Part shown: positions 50,201-60,198 of the stretch, piece by piece
How positions within the stretch are numbered: position 1 is the first letter of the stretch
How the letters are laid out: each line of letters opens with the position of its first letter
Assembly (NCBI RefSeq): GCF_039545135.1
Contig: NZ_BAABRU010000002.1
Location: 372,001-436,000, forward strand
DNA: 64,000 nt
Direction: 5' to 3'
Source: Herpetosiphon gulosus
GTDB taxonomy: Bacteria; Chloroflexota; Chloroflexia; Chloroflexales; Herpetosiphonaceae
Program-made: the position numbers and the translations under genes
Notes under the pieces: generated by a model
The model's database searches: none
Told to the model about the DNA's origin: nothing
What the model saw: the letters and a program-made list of their open reading frames with translations, nothing else

Positions 50201-53200
50201 CCGCATGGCACTGGTTTCCGAGGTGATTTGGGTTTGGGCATCGCGATATTCGTTGGCTTCTTCCGATGTGTTCAGTAGCAACGGCTGCCGATGTTCGATC
50301 ACCCACGCTGGCACGCCAACCGACAAGCGGCGTGAACCAATCGTGACTGGTGCGCCCCGATCATGGGCTTCGCGGAATTCCATCGAGTGAGTTTGTGGAT
50401 CGTACAAGCCAATGAAGGCCGTACTAACATCAACAATTTCGCCCAAGCCAGCATACAAGCGCTCTAAGATTTCATCCAAACTAATGGTTGAGGTAATCCC
50501 TTGGCTAATGCGGTTGAGCGTATCCAGTTCACGAATCCGGCGTTCACGTTCGGTAAACAGCATGGCTTTTTGCACTGCTGCCGACGATTGGTTGGCCAAC
50601 GATTCAAGAAACTGAAGTTGTGCTCGACTAAATGTGTTGGCTTGCGGGCTTTGAATCACCAGCACGCCCAACGGCTGATTGATATTCATCCCATAGGTTT
50701 GGCTACCCATGGTGATCGAAGCCGCAATCACCGATTCTGGCTCAATCGCATCGGGAATACCTTCAAGCCGTGGTGAGAAGCGCTCGTTGAGCAAATCGCT
50801 GCTGCTGTTGAACATCAATGGGCGTTGCTCAAACAACATGGTTTTGAGGAAGTTGTTGCTCAGCACATGCGAAATCAACGAATAGGGCTGGCCATTGCTA
50901 AAGCCAACCGTGGTTGAGATCATATTGGTTGGCGCATCGTAGAACACGATATAAGCATTGTCAGTATTGTAGATTTCGGTCAAGCCCTTCAAAATTGAGC
51001 TAGCCAATTCTTCGGGCGAGAGCGTCGCGGTCATCGATTGGCTAATCGACGACAAAATTGCCGCTTCGGTTACTTGGCGTTCGCGTTCAGCAAACAAGCG
51101 GGCATTTTCGAGTGCGATTGCAGTTTGGCTGGCGACCGCTTGCAAGAATTGAATGGTTTCGGTGCTGAATGCCCGTTGATTTGGGCTTTGGATAGTGATA
51201 ACCCCCAAAACCATATCGCCAAGCATAATCGGAATCCCGACCCACGAAGCCATTGCGGTATCGTGGCCTAACAAGAAGCGCGAGGCATTGGCAGTTTCTT
51301 CGATCGTATTCAGGACAATCGTGCGCCGACCGCGAATAACGCGGCTCAGCACGCCTTCGGCCAAGGCTTGTGGCTCAAGTCGCTCCTCACGGCCAGCATT
51401 CATCACCACAGGGAAGGTCAACAGATTATGATCGCTATCGTAGAGTACGATAAATGAGTAGCGGGTATCGACCACGCTGCTCAAACGCAGGTGCAATTGG
51501 CGCAGCAAAGTTTGTGGATCAAGCGTCGAAGTGATCGCTTGGGTTACATCGTTTAATGCTTGCAGCACCGTAATTTGGCGTTCGCGCTCCACGAACAGGC
51601 GAGTATTTTCAATTGCGATTGCCGCTTGGTCAGCCAAAGCACTCAACAGCGCCGTATCATCTTCGCTGAATAATGCCCCTGTGCCCGACATCACGCTCAG
51701 CACACCCAACAATTCATTGCGATAGACAATCGGCACACCCATAAAGACCGAGAGGCCATGGTCGCGATTGAATTCGGTATATTGCGAGATGATTGATGAA
51801 TTACCATCGGTGGCACTGGTTGTTAGCGGTTTGCGTTGCTCGGCGACCGTGCCAACCAAACCCTCGCCACGCTTGACGCGCAAGCTTTGGACAAAATCGG
51901 TTGGCAAGCCCAACGAGGCCACAGGCTGAAGTTCTTCATCGCCAGTAAACAGAATCACGGTTTCGATGTTGAGTTGGCGGGCCACCAAGCGTACCAAAGT
52001 ATCCAAGACCTGGGTTGGCTCGTGGATTGAGCTAAGCGCTTGGCCTGCTTCCAAAAGCACCGACAATTCGCCAACTTTGCGGCTTAGCACATGGGCTTGG
52101 CGCTCAGTTTCGGCAAACAGACGGGCATTTTCCAAGCCTTGCGAAATCTGGTTGGCGATGGTTTGGCAGGTTTCAGCATCGCGTTGGCTGAAATGCCGGC
52201 TCTCGCCAATGTGATCAAGCCCAATCGAGCCAACCACTTCGCCCTTGACAATCAACGGAACCAACATCAACGCTTGAATGCCCAGTTGGCTGATCGTTGC
52301 ACGAAACGATTCAGTTAATTCGTGCTCAAGTGGATTGTTGATGACCAATGGGCGGCGATGGCGCTGCATCCATGGAATGGTGCCGTTGTTGGCAACCGGA
52401 ACTTCGATGCTCAGATCACCTTTAGGGAATTCGGCGCGGGTATAGCCAATTTGGGCTTCGTAATCAAAAATCACCAAGCGAGCTTGTGAAGCATCGGTCA
52501 CTTGGGCCATTTCTTCAACCGCCAAATCGTAGAGCACTTGGGTATCAAGCGTCGAAGCGGTCAGATCAGAAACGTGATTGATCAGCGCCAAGCGTTCAGC
52601 TTCAGTTGCGAGTTGCTCCAAACCATCCTGAGTTTGGCTATACAACAACACATTTTGCATCCCCAAGGTTACCTGATAGGCTACGTTGATCAGCAATTGC
52701 AAATCGCGTTCATCGAACATCGCTTGCTTATAGTGTTGCAGCAGCAAAATCCCAAGCGGTTCGTCGTTGCTGGTGAGCAACGGCACACCCATCAACGATT
52801 GTGAAAGCACTGTATCGGCTGATTGCACTCGTGGATGAATATCGGGATAGGCCTTCATTTCCTCGTCAACATGCTTGAACAGCAACGGTTGGCGATGCTC
52901 CAAAATCCAAGCAGTCAGTGAGTGCGGCGTAATCGGCGTAGCTTTGGGATATTGAATAATCAAGCCACGATCGATCACAAAGCTATGGCTACGCACCGTC
53001 AGATCGCTATCAAAAACGCTCAGATTGAAAATTTCAATCGGTAAGAACTCACGCAGCACGTTATACACGCCCTGCATCAATTCATCAGCGTTAAGCGTTG
53101 AGCTGGTAACTTGGCCGACACGGCGAATAACATCAAGCTCTTTAATTTGGCGATCACGTTCGTTGAACAGCTGAACTTTTTGCACGCCCAAACTAATGTG

Positions 53201-56200
53201 CGAAACCACGTTGGTCAAGAAAGCAACCGTGCGTTGATCAAAGGCATTTGTCCGATAATCTTGCAACGAGAGCATCCCAATCGGTGCACCGTCGCGAGCA
53301 ATAATCGGCACGCCAATCCACGAGCGTGGCGATTTATTTTTGCCCTCGATTGGGTTGGCCATCGGCTGAACGCCCTTTTGGTGCAATTCAGCCTTGTTCG
53401 TTACATCGGCCAAAATCAAGGGTGCACGATTTTGCACCACCCATGCGCTTGGGCTGCCTGGGCGTGGCTTCCCACGTGGCGTTCGTTCGGCTGGCACACC
53501 TTCTTGGACAGCATAGCCATCGGTAATTTGGTCGTGCTCAGCATCGTAGATCATGGTGTAAAAAACTGGCGCTGAGGTTACTTCTTGCAAGTATTCAGCG
53601 GTCAATCCCAGCATTTCACTCAGATTAAGTGAGGCGCTCATCAACTGGCCAATTTGGCTAATCGCATCCAACTCGCGAATTTGGCGTTCGCGGTCGCCGA
53701 AGAGGCGGGCATTTTGTACTGCCAAGGCCACTTGGCTAGCGATCGTTTGCAACAACTCGGCTTCGCGTTCGCTATAGATATTTGGCTCGTAGTGTTGAAC
53801 CGAGAGCATCCCCACAGCGGTGTCATCGCGAATCTTCAGCGGTACGCCAATCCACGAGCGTACCCATTTATCGGGGTTGCCAAAGCGCTTGATCGTATAT
53901 TTGCCCTCAATTTCTTGGGGCATATCACGGAAGACCAAGGGTTCAAGGGCGTTAACAACATGGGCTGACGGTGAGTTGGGCAACAGTTTTTCGCGTTGCT
54001 CTTCGATGAAGAATTTACCTTCTTCAACATTGACCCGCAGCACAATCTCGCCATGGGTTGGATCGTAGACGAAGCTATAGAAGACATTCAATTCCAAGGT
54101 TGTGCGCAACGATTCGTAGACACCCTTGAGAATTTCGACAAAATCAAGGGTTGAATTAGTCAGACTACCAATTTTGTTGATCAGTGCCAATTCATTCAAA
54201 CGCGATTGGGTATCGGTGTATAGGCGCGAGTTTTCAATTGCCACAGCCAATTGGTTGGCAATCGTATCGAGCACTGCCGCATCGCGTTCGCCATAGCGCC
54301 CAGCTTCATTATGTTGCAGCGAAAGCACCCCGCGCACCGTACCATCACCCAACAACAGTGGCACGCCGATCCACGAACGAGGAACATCGGTGCTATTACC
54401 TTCATCATTACGCGGTGGGCTATTGTCCTCGTCATAATGAAATTCCGTGGTCATATCATTGAAATACAACGTTTTACGTTGCTTGATGATCCGTGCCATC
54501 AACGAGCTTTCGTTAATTGGCCCATTGACCACATCGGGCATAAAGTGCTCGTCATCAATCGCCAACGATTTGACCACACTATTGCGCTGAGTATCAAAAA
54601 CTGCCAAATAGTAGGCGCGAATTGGCAGATTTTCGCGCAACACATTGTAGACTTCACGCGCCAAATCATTGAATTCGAGGCTAGCAGTTGCGGCGCGGCT
54701 AATGCGGTTGATAATCGCCAGTTCGGCAATTTGGCGCGAACGTTGATCAAACAGCCACGCATTTTCAATCGCAATCGCTGCTTGGTTGGCGAAAATTTCC
54801 AAGGTTTCGACCGTGCGGCGGGTTGGCGCTTCGTGGGTAAACGGATCATCGACCGTCATAATCCCAATTAATTCGCGCTCAGTCGAGTAGAGCGGCACGA
54901 GCAGTTGATCGCCATCGTGCCAAGCATTCGAATCGTTGCCGCGAGTGATGTAATAGGCTCGACCAATGCGATATTGGGGATCGAGCAAGGGGTGCACAGT
55001 TTCAATCGAAATATCTTCGCTGCGCAATTGTTCCAAATCGGAGAGCGCAATCCCTGCGCCGGCGGCGGTGCGCATAATCGTCGGACGCGCCGGATCGATC
55101 AGATTGAACAAGACCATACGATAGCCAGCGGCTTCGGTCACACTAAAGGCGATTTGCTCAAGCAGATTGCTCAGCTCCATATCGGCCCGTAGCGCGTTAC
55201 CAATTTCCAGCACTTCATTTAAGAGGCTTGCACGTTGTTGCAACAATTCGCGTTGCTTAACTTGCTCCTCGTAGTGTTGGGCATTACCAATCGCCAAAGC
55301 AGCTTGGTCGGCCACAGCGCGTACAAAATCGAGCGCGGCGTGATCGAAGGAATAACCTTTGGCATCGCCAGCAATAATTGCCCCAGCCACCCGATTTTCG
55401 TACAAAATCGGAGCCATGAGCAACGAACGAATCTCGCCCCAGGCAATATTCGCTTCTAATACAGTTACATCATCATAAATCAGGGCTTCGGCGCGTTGCA
55501 TTGGCGCACTCAACAAGCCATTATTCAGCAACGGTAGCGCCAACACGCCAGCAGCTTCGGCTGAATTGTAGCCAGTTTGCGCGATAACTTGCAGCGATTC
55601 ATCTTCGTTATGCAGCACCACAATCCCATAGCCACAGCCAGTAGCTTGGGTGATTTCGGTCAACATTGCGGGCAGCAATTGCTCAAGCTGCAAGGTCGAG
55701 GTTAGTTCACGGCTGATGCGTTGGAGCGCCAAAAGCTCGCGTACCCGTTCGCGCAACACTTCGTCGGTGGCTTCGTAGCGCTGAACATTGCGCAACGCTT
55801 GAGCGGCTTGCGAAGAAATAATATTCAGTAAGCGCTCATCTTCAGCATCAAACCGCCCAATCGTGCTTGAACCAAGCTCCAATGTTCCGATCAACTGATC
55901 GCCAATCAGCATTGGCACGCCCAAGAAGGAGCGGAAGGCCAAGCCACTTTCGGTTTCGTGAGGTCGAATTGGCTTAACAATCTTTTGGCGTTGCAAATCG
56001 TCGATCCGCAAGGTTGAGCGATGCCGCGCCAACCAACCAGTCAAACCTTGATCGATGCCATACGAACCACCTTCGCTCGCATAGTGCTGGCGAGTGCGAG
56101 GTGTGGCAAATTGGCTATTTAAGACCTGATTTTGCGGATCGTAGAGACAAATTTCCAGATCAATATTATCAAAGAGCTGAACAACGCTTTCGCCGATGCT

Positions 56201-57727
56201 TTCGAGCGCCACTTGCAGGCTCACGCCTGAGGTCAATTTGGCACTCAGCGATTGCAACACTGAAAGCTCAGCATTGCGGCGGCGCTCATCATTTAATAAG
56301 CGCGTATTGCCAATCGCCGTGGCAGCTTGAGCCGCCAAGGTTTGAGCTAAGGTAATTTCGCCAGGATTAAAGGTACGGGGTTTCGAGGTAGTGGTACACA
56401 GCAACGTCCCAATCACCCGCTCCTTGAGCAGCATTGGCAAGCCTAAAGCGCTGCGAATACCACGGGCCTTGAGCCACGAACGTTGAGCATTGATTCGTGG
56501 GTCAGTATCAATATCGACAACCACGACTGGTTGTTGGGTATCGAACGATAATTTTAAAATTGATTCAGGCCGCAACTCATAGGTTGCCCCAATCGATAAA
56601 TCTAACGAATTGGTGGCATCGTCATCAGTTGCTTGGGCTACCAACTCACAAATTTTGCGTCGATCATCCCAGAGCAACAACAAACATTGCTCGACCCCAA
56701 GCGCCAGCAAGACATTTTCAGTTAATCGATTGAGAATATGGCTTAGATCAAGCGATGAGCCAACTGTCAAGCTATTTTCATACAGCAAATACAATTCGCG
56801 GGAGCGTTGACGTTGAGCATCGAAGAGTTTGGCGGTGCGCATCGCCAACGAAGCTTGAGCGGCGAATGATTCAAGCAAGGCCAAATCAGCATTTTGAAAA
56901 CCGCGCTCAGGCTCGATATGCACCAGCACCAAAACCCCAATAATCGCCTCGTCGGCGCGGAGCGGAGCAGCCATCACAGCGGTGAAGTTAATCCCCTCGG
57001 GGAGATTATCGTATTTTTCTTTGGCTTGGGCATAATCATTGACCAGCATCGGTTTGCCACTTTGGGCCACCTTGCCAGCCACACCCTTGCCAACCTGAAT
57101 CCGTGCGCCATTCCAATTGGCCGGAAATTGCACAACTTGGCGCAACTCCAAATATTGCTGGTTGGAATCGGTCATGTAGACCCCACCACCAGCAGCACCC
57201 AGTAATTCGGTTGCTTGAGTTACCAAGGTTTGCAAGAAATCGTCAGCATTAAGTTGTTGCGCCAAACCTTGCAACGATTCAGTCATAGCCGCGACCGTGC
57301 GTTCACGGCGGGCAAATTCCTCTTGCAAGGCGACACCCTGCCACAAACTGGTTAGCTGAGCCACCAAAACTGTGAGCGGCTCAGGCTCAATTGTGACCGG
57401 AGCGACCAAAACGCCAGGCACCTCGGCAGTGCCAATCTCAAACATCTGCCAACCATCGGGTAGGCGAACCTCACTTCCACCATTTAAAACGCGAGCAGGC
57501 AACAACCGATTGGTTGCGCGTTTATTCATGCCCCATGCAGTCAGCAACGAACGTTGTTGACCAAGGCGTAAGATCGCCCCTTGAGCAAACATGCCGCTTT
57601 GCTTGAGCAAATCGGCACAGCGCTGCGCGAACGTTGGCAAATCAGGCGATTGCTCACGGGCGAGGTGAGCAATGCCTGTTAACACGTGCCAAATTGCGGT
57701 GGAAGGAGGAGAGATTTTCATGGGCAT
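47273..57727 (-). CDS. giant cytoplasmic multi-GAF sensor histidine kinase
   Basis: A 3484-residue histidine kinase with no membrane segment. After a possibly GAF-derived N-terminal region (1-150), about 17 GAF domains follow in tandem, each ending in a helix of the type ALENARLFxERERQIxEL that joins the next; several (for example 6-8) share the motif PRSWIGVPL..GMLSLQ and look like fairly recent duplications. A PAS domain follows (SVSEGVMVLDHQTEKIILYNPAAEDV), then HisKA with SHELRTPLTP (H3256), N-box NMVSNAIKY, G1 DTGVGL and G2 GGTGLGLSIAKS. The ligands are unknown. There is no clear ribosome site before ATG 57727; it lies 34 nt after the response-regulator gene, so coupling is likely. Confidence 0.95.
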   Translation of the reverse strand: MPMKISPPSTAIWHVLTGIAHLAREQSPDLPTFAQRCADLLKQSGMFAQGAILRLGQQRSLLTAWGMNKRATNRLLPARVLNGGSEVRLPDGWQMFEIGTAEVPGVLVAPVTIEPEPLTVLVAQLTSLWQGVALQEEFARRERTVAAMTESLQGLAQQLNADDFLQTLVTQATELLGAAGGGVYMTDSNQQYLELRQVVQFPANWNGARIQVGKGVAGKVAQSGKPMLVNDYAQAKEKYDNLPEGINFTAVMAAPLRADEAIIGVLVLVHIEPERGFQNADLALLESFAAQASLAMRTAKLFDAQRQRSRELYLLYENSLTVGSSLDLSHILNRLTENVLLALGVEQCLLLLWDDRRKICELVAQATDDDATNSLDLSIGATYELRPESILKLSFDTQQPVVVVDIDTDPRINAQRSWLKARGIRSALGLPMLLKERVIGTLLCTTTSKPRTFNPGEITLAQTLAAQAATAIGNTRLLNDERRRNAELSVLQSLSAKLTSGVSLQVALESIGESVVQLFDNIDLEICLYDPQNQVLNSQFATPRTRQHYASEGGSYGIDQGLTGWLARHRSTLRIDDLQRQKIVKPIRPHETESGLAFRSFLGVPMLIGDQLIGTLELGSSTIGRFDAEDERLLNIISSQAAQALRNVQRYEATDEVLRERVRELLALQRISRELTSTLQLEQLLPAMLTEITQATGCGYGIVVLHNEDESLQVIAQTGYNSAEAAGVLALPLLNNGLLSAPMQRAEALIYDDVTVLEANIAWGEIRSLLMAPILYENRVAGAIIAGDAKGYSFDHAALDFVRAVADQAALAIGNAQHYEEQVKQRELLQQRASLLNEVLEIGNALRADMELSNLLEQIAFSVTEAAGYRMVLFNLIDPARPTIMRTAAGAGIALSDLEQLRSEDISIETVHPLLDPQYRIGRAYYITRGNDSNAWHDGDQLLVPLYSTERELIGIMTVDDPFTHEAPTRRTVETLEIFANQAAIAIENAWLFDQRSRQIAELAIINRISRAATASLEFNDLAREVYNVLRENLPIRAYYLAVFDTQRNSVVKSLAIDDEHFMPDVVNGPINESSLMARIIKQRKTLYFNDMTTEFHYDEDNSPPRNDEGNSTDVPRSWIGVPLLLGDGTVRGVLSLQHNEAGRYGERDAAVLDTIANQLAVAIENSRLYTDTQSRLNELALINKIGSLTNSTLDFVEILKGVYESLRTTLELNVFYSFVYDPTHGEIVLRVNVEEGKFFIEEQREKLLPNSPSAHVVNALEPLVFRDMPQEIEGKYTIKRFGNPDKWVRSWIGVPLKIRDDTAVGMLSVQHYEPNIYSEREAELLQTIASQVALAVQNARLFGDRERQIRELDAISQIGQLMSASLNLSEMLGLTAEYLQEVTSAPVFYTMIYDAEHDQITDGYAVQEGVPAERTPRGKPRPGSPSAWVVQNRAPLILADVTNKAELHQKGVQPMANPIEGKNKSPRSWIGVPIIARDGAPIGMLSLQDYRTNAFDQRTVAFLTNVVSHISLGVQKVQLFNERDRQIKELDVIRRVGQVTSSTLNADELMQGVYNVLREFLPIEIFNLSVFDSDLTVRSHSFVIDRGLIIQYPKATPITPHSLTAWILEHRQPLLFKHVDEEMKAYPDIHPRVQSADTVLSQSLMGVPLLTSNDEPLGILLLQHYKQAMFDERDLQLLINVAYQVTLGMQNVLLYSQTQDGLEQLATEAERLALINHVSDLTASTLDTQVLYDLAVEEMAQVTDASQARLVIFDYEAQIGYTRAEFPKGDLSIEVPVANNGTIPWMQRHRRPLVINNPLEHELTESFRATISQLGIQALMLVPLIVKGEVVGSIGLDHIGESRHFSQRDAETCQTIANQISQGLENARLFAETERQAHVLSRKVGELSVLLEAGQALSSIHEPTQVLDTLVRLVARQLNIETVILFTGDEELQPVASLGLPTDFVQSLRVKRGEGLVGTVAEQRKPLTTSATDGNSSIISQYTEFNRDHGLSVFMGVPIVYRNELLGVLSVMSGTGALFSEDDTALLSALADQAAIAIENTRLFVERERQITVLQALNDVTQAITSTLDPQTLLRQLHLRLSSVVDTRYSFIVLYDSDHNLLTFPVVMNAGREERLEPQALAEGVLSRVIRGRRTIVLNTIEETANASRFLLGHDTAMASWVGIPIMLGDMVLGVITIQSPNQRAFSTETIQFLQAVASQTAIALENARLFAERERQVTEAAILSSISQSMTATLSPEELASSILKGLTEIYNTDNAYIVFYDAPTNMISTTVGFSNGQPYSLISHVLSNNFLKTMLFEQRPLMFNSSSDLLNERFSPRLEGIPDAIEPESVIAASITMGSQTYGMNINQPLGVLVIQSPQANTFSRAQLQFLESLANQSSAAVQKAMLFTERERRIRELDTLNRISQGITSTISLDEILERLYAGLGEIVDVSTAFIGLYDPQTHSMEFREAHDRGAPVTIGSRRLSVGVPAWVIEHRQPLLLNTSEEANEYRDAQTQITSETSAMRVGGQGEIEQSYLVVPIVVGVDVIGIINIQSYEEYSFSEYDMSFVTTVAAQAGAAIANARLFSEREQSIQRLNTLNNIGQALSSTVRFDDLLRVIYEQTGKLVKTENFYLALYDERNKEVTFPLYYEYGHPINVMPQRGVNGLTEYVIRKRQPLLLQGPHIAERMTEMKVDQVGDMARSWLGIPLIAADKVVGVMTVQSYEQDNAYSDELVQLLLTIASQAAQALENARLFSESRQSVRELSTLSETSVSLASTLEIDELMAISASSAIEMSRADFGGIIVVAGDGYTITNSLALNRDHMELELPDTNELDVGSMEILRPLRSGHPLALFDASTDEGLAPFVNSIGMRGSIFLPMLREGLRGVVFVGMDEPFTFNERTISSLMILATQIGQAINNAQLFDQIRRFNLELEEIVDQRTLELKGEKERVEALYNIATELGTTLDRDELLLRTLDLAASALMVRRGAVFLLDRESKDLVCHAVLNEELGLKSIETRVRFQHPGLANWIIEHNEGVVISDVWLDERWTNAQSGRGDDVRSVIAVPLLSSDAPQGVLMLYSNEIGFFTQDHLRFLSTIGGEVSSALHNADLYTLVYDSADRLSDAMWQQREEASKTAAILQSVSEGVMVLDHQTEKIILYNPAAEDVLRIPRSEVMHNSLQVVAAPRNEEELHEEGRSLLLYAGLHEGIQVVQRSEGVHRSMIELPGQSIAANFAPVVGEESSRFGVVVVLRDITREVEADRAKRDFVATVSHELRTPLTPIRGFVDLLLLGAVGQLSDPQREMLNTVKTNAMRMVGLVEDLLEIGRLEAGKIVLNTAPNQINQLVRDIVATWGLEIEKKNMTLKLELDDTLPLIEYDSKRIGQVLTNMVSNAIKYTYAGGDVIIRTFINEDKMIQLDVKDTGVGLTAEQQKSMFKRFYRADSPLRDEVGGTGLGLSIAKSFIELHNGDMWVQSVYGEGSTFSFSLPEVQPRPDLGERDEV

Positions 57728-57761
57728 TTGTGTTCTTTAGGCACAGGAATTAACTCCTGGC

Positions 57762-58697
57762 TTAGCGGCCAAATTTCACAGCGCTACGAACTGAACCATC
57801 TTGCAAGTTTGGCAATGGGCGCACACTTTCAGCCGTTTCGCTGAGTTCACGGATATCATAGAATGGCCCATCGTTGCTATCGAGCACCCCGATTGAAACC
57901 GTCATCAGTGGTTCTTGGCGTTCAGTGCCATCGGCATTTTTGGCCAAAATATAGCCACGTTTACGGTCGGGATAGCTATAGTGCAAGCCAATTTCTTGAT
58001 CAAAGCGTTCGGCGATCCGATCGACAATTGCTTTAGCGCGTTCAGGCATCGACGTAATCAAGAAATCTGGCCCAGTGACCAATTGACCGATGAACTCCTC
58101 TTGGCCACCCAATTCACTGACGACTTCGTTGATCAACAATGCGCCAAACTTCAGCACATCCTCGCCGACGACCGAGCCATAGACTTGGGTAAAGGTATCG
58201 AAGCCATTGATATGCACGGTTGCCAGCGTCCAAATTTCGGCTGAGAGCAAACGGCGGAGTTCTTCGTTAATCAATTCGGCGGTTGGCAAACCAGTGACTG
58301 GGTGGGTGCGGCTTTTTTCGCGAGCCAAAGCTAAGTTATTGCGCACCCGCATATGGACTTCTTCAATATCGAAGGGCTTGACAATATAGTCATTGGCTTG
58401 GACTTCGCCGAGGCCAATTCCTTTATCGCTTTTTTCACCACGGGCGGTCAAGAAAATGATTGGAATATGCTTTGTACGGGCATTGGCACGCAGTGCTTTT
58501 CCAATATCATACCCGGTCATATCGGGCAAATTCACATCAAGCAAGGCCAAATGCGGCGGCGTGCGTTTCACAAGATCGAGCGCTACCTGCCCGCGCATCG
58601 CGGTCATCACTTCATAACCTTGCGAGGTGAAGTAAATTTTGAGCAAGCCAGAGATATCGGCTTGGTCTTCGACGACTAAGATGCGTTCTTTGCTCAC
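57762..58697 (-). CDS. response regulator with degenerate GGDEF domain
   Basis: A 311-residue protein. Residues 1-120 are a receiver (VVEDQADI, D54 in LLDVNLPDMTGYD, FLTARGEKSD, KPFD). The rest is a GGDEF-type fold (TGLPTAELINEEL, TVHINGFDTFTQVYGSVVGEDVLKF), but the active-site loop reads VTGPDFLI in place of GGDEF, so diguanylate cyclase activity is unlikely; it may bind GTP or c-di-GMP or act by contact. The start is taken as GTG 58697, which has GGAGG at 5 nt; an upstream ATG at 58712 has no such site. It precedes the giant kinase gene. Confidence 0.92.
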   Translation of the reverse strand: MSKERILVVEDQADISGLLKIYFTSQGYEVMTAMRGQVALDLVKRTPPHLALLDVNLPDMTGYDIGKALRANARTKHIPIIFLTARGEKSDKGIGLGEVQANDYIVKPFDIEEVHMRVRNNLALAREKSRTHPVTGLPTAELINEELRRLLSAEIWTLATVHINGFDTFTQVYGSVVGEDVLKFGALLINEVVSELGGQEEFIGQLVTGPDFLITSMPERAKAIVDRIAERFDQEIGLHYSYPDRKRGYILAKNADGTERQEPLMTVSIGVLDSNDGPFYDIRELSETAESVRPLPNLQDGSVRSAVKFGR

Positions 58698-58735
58698 AGT
58701 ATCCTCCATCATCGCACGCCGCGTGCGATGCAGCG

Positions 58736-60034
58736 TTAATCACGGAATTGTTCTGCTGGGTACTCATCTGCGACGCGATCGTTAACTGGAATACGTTGAA
58801 CGCGCGGATCGCGGTCGGGATAGAAAACTGGTGGGCGCGTATAAATACCACTCGAAACATTTTTAGGAATAACCGAATGGTCATCGCCATAAATCAAGAC
58901 CGTGCCTGATTCAATATTACGGGCTGGGTAAATGACAAAGCCTGAGCCAATTTTACAATTATGGCCAATTGCCGAGCCAATAACTGGCAGACCAACTTCT
59001 TCCAAGCGCCCGCGATGGAGCGTCTTGATTGGCTTGCCCAGCAGATCGAAATCGGTACAGGTATTGCCAGCCCCGATAAAGGTATTACGGCCAACGACGC
59101 ATAACTGCAAACAGGTATTTTGCGCCACCATCGAATTTTCCATCAAGACAGTCATGAACAGAGCAGCCCGGAATGGTAAATAACAACGATCACTAACTAC
59201 GCTAAGCATCACTTGGGAGCCTTGCATAATCGTCACGTTATTACCGATCAAGCTATTCGTAATCACCACTCCAGCGCCAATATTCACGTTGTTACCGATC
59301 TCAGTTGGCCCTTGAATAATCGCCGAAGGATCGATTGAGCAGTTCTTGCCAATCTTGACCACCGGAGATGATGAAAGAAAGTGCTTACGTTCGATGAATG
59401 AGCGAAAGCCAATCTTCAACTTCAAACGCCAACTTGCGGCAACTTCTTGCTCGAGCTTCCGACCCCATGCAAACACCCCAAGCGGAGAGTTTGTCATGAA
59501 AATATGAACCCAGCTTTCGATTGAACAAAACGCACGAATTGGCACCTGGAATACCAAATCCCCTTGGTTGGGCGCCATATAGCTTGGAATATGGTAGTAG
59601 CCCATCTCCATGGCATTGGTATCGATTACCAGCGGTTGTGGATTCGGGACAACGCCGCGAGGGAAATAGTAGAGGTCGGCGACAAAATGGTTACCATGCT
59701 TGCGAATACCCTCTTGTAATCGCAAAGCATGGGCCGTAATCATCGCATCATCAGCAGCAAAAGCCACTTGGCAAGGTTGCCCAGTGGCGCGTGCCTCAGC
59801 GATAAACGTCTCAATGAAATCGCGGTTGAAATAGAGATTATCTTTATGCACCAAGAGTTCATCACTACTTGGTGAAATTTCAGACCAATCAGCTACTTCC
59901 GCAACACTTTGGCAGTGGCGTGCAAGCAGATCACGGTGTAGCAGCCACAGCGGCTTATTGAGAATCCGCAAATCACGCGCTGGTTCTCCAAAGGGAGCGA
60001 TAAGCGTAGGATCGCGGAGAACAATCCGTTTCAT
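58736..60034 (-). CDS. sugar-nucleotidyltransferase-like protein with left-handed beta-helix (GlmU-like)
   Basis: A 432-residue protein. The N-terminal part (VLRDPTLIAPFGEPARDLRILNKPLWLLHRDLL) lacks the usual LAAGxGTRM nucleotide-binding loop. The C-terminal part has many hexapeptide repeats (IGKNCSIDPSAIIQGPTEIGNNVNIGAG, later IGHNCKIGSG) that form a left-handed beta-helix, as in GlmU-like acyl/nucleotidyl transferases. A pair of catalytic-type residues cannot be assigned. It could be a structural or acyltransferase member. ATG 60034 has AGGGA at 6 nt; a longer frame to 60091 is not needed. It lies between the V4R gene and the response-regulator gene in the signalling operon. Confidence 0.82.
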   Translation of the reverse strand: MKRIVLRDPTLIAPFGEPARDLRILNKPLWLLHRDLLARHCQSVAEVADWSEISPSSDELLVHKDNLYFNRDFIETFIAEARATGQPCQVAFAADDAMITAHALRLQEGIRKHGNHFVADLYYFPRGVVPNPQPLVIDTNAMEMGYYHIPSYMAPNQGDLVFQVPIRAFCSIESWVHIFMTNSPLGVFAWGRKLEQEVAASWRLKLKIGFRSFIERKHFLSSSPVVKIGKNCSIDPSAIIQGPTEIGNNVNIGAGVVITNSLIGNNVTIMQGSQVMLSVVSDRCYLPFRAALFMTVLMENSMVAQNTCLQLCVVGRNTFIGAGNTCTDFDLLGKPIKTLHRGRLEEVGLPVIGSAIGHNCKIGSGFVIYPARNIESGTVLIYGDDHSVIPKNVSSGIYTRPPVFYPDRDPRVQRIPVNDRVADEYPAEQFRD

Positions 60035-60198
60035 AACGAGTCCCTGCAGCTCAAGACGTTTCGACCACCGAAACCACCTGGTATCTACCATGTACTATAC
60101 TCGCATTTGCACGAATAAGGGTATTTAGCAGATTACAGTTGGATGTCTGTGAGCGTCCTGCTCGTCGCCAGCGCACAGATTGGCAGACTTACATCGTC

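Noticed and set aside
58736-60034. True GlmU
   Set aside because: The nucleotide-binding loop LAAGxGTRM is not present at the N-terminus; only the beta-helix is clear.
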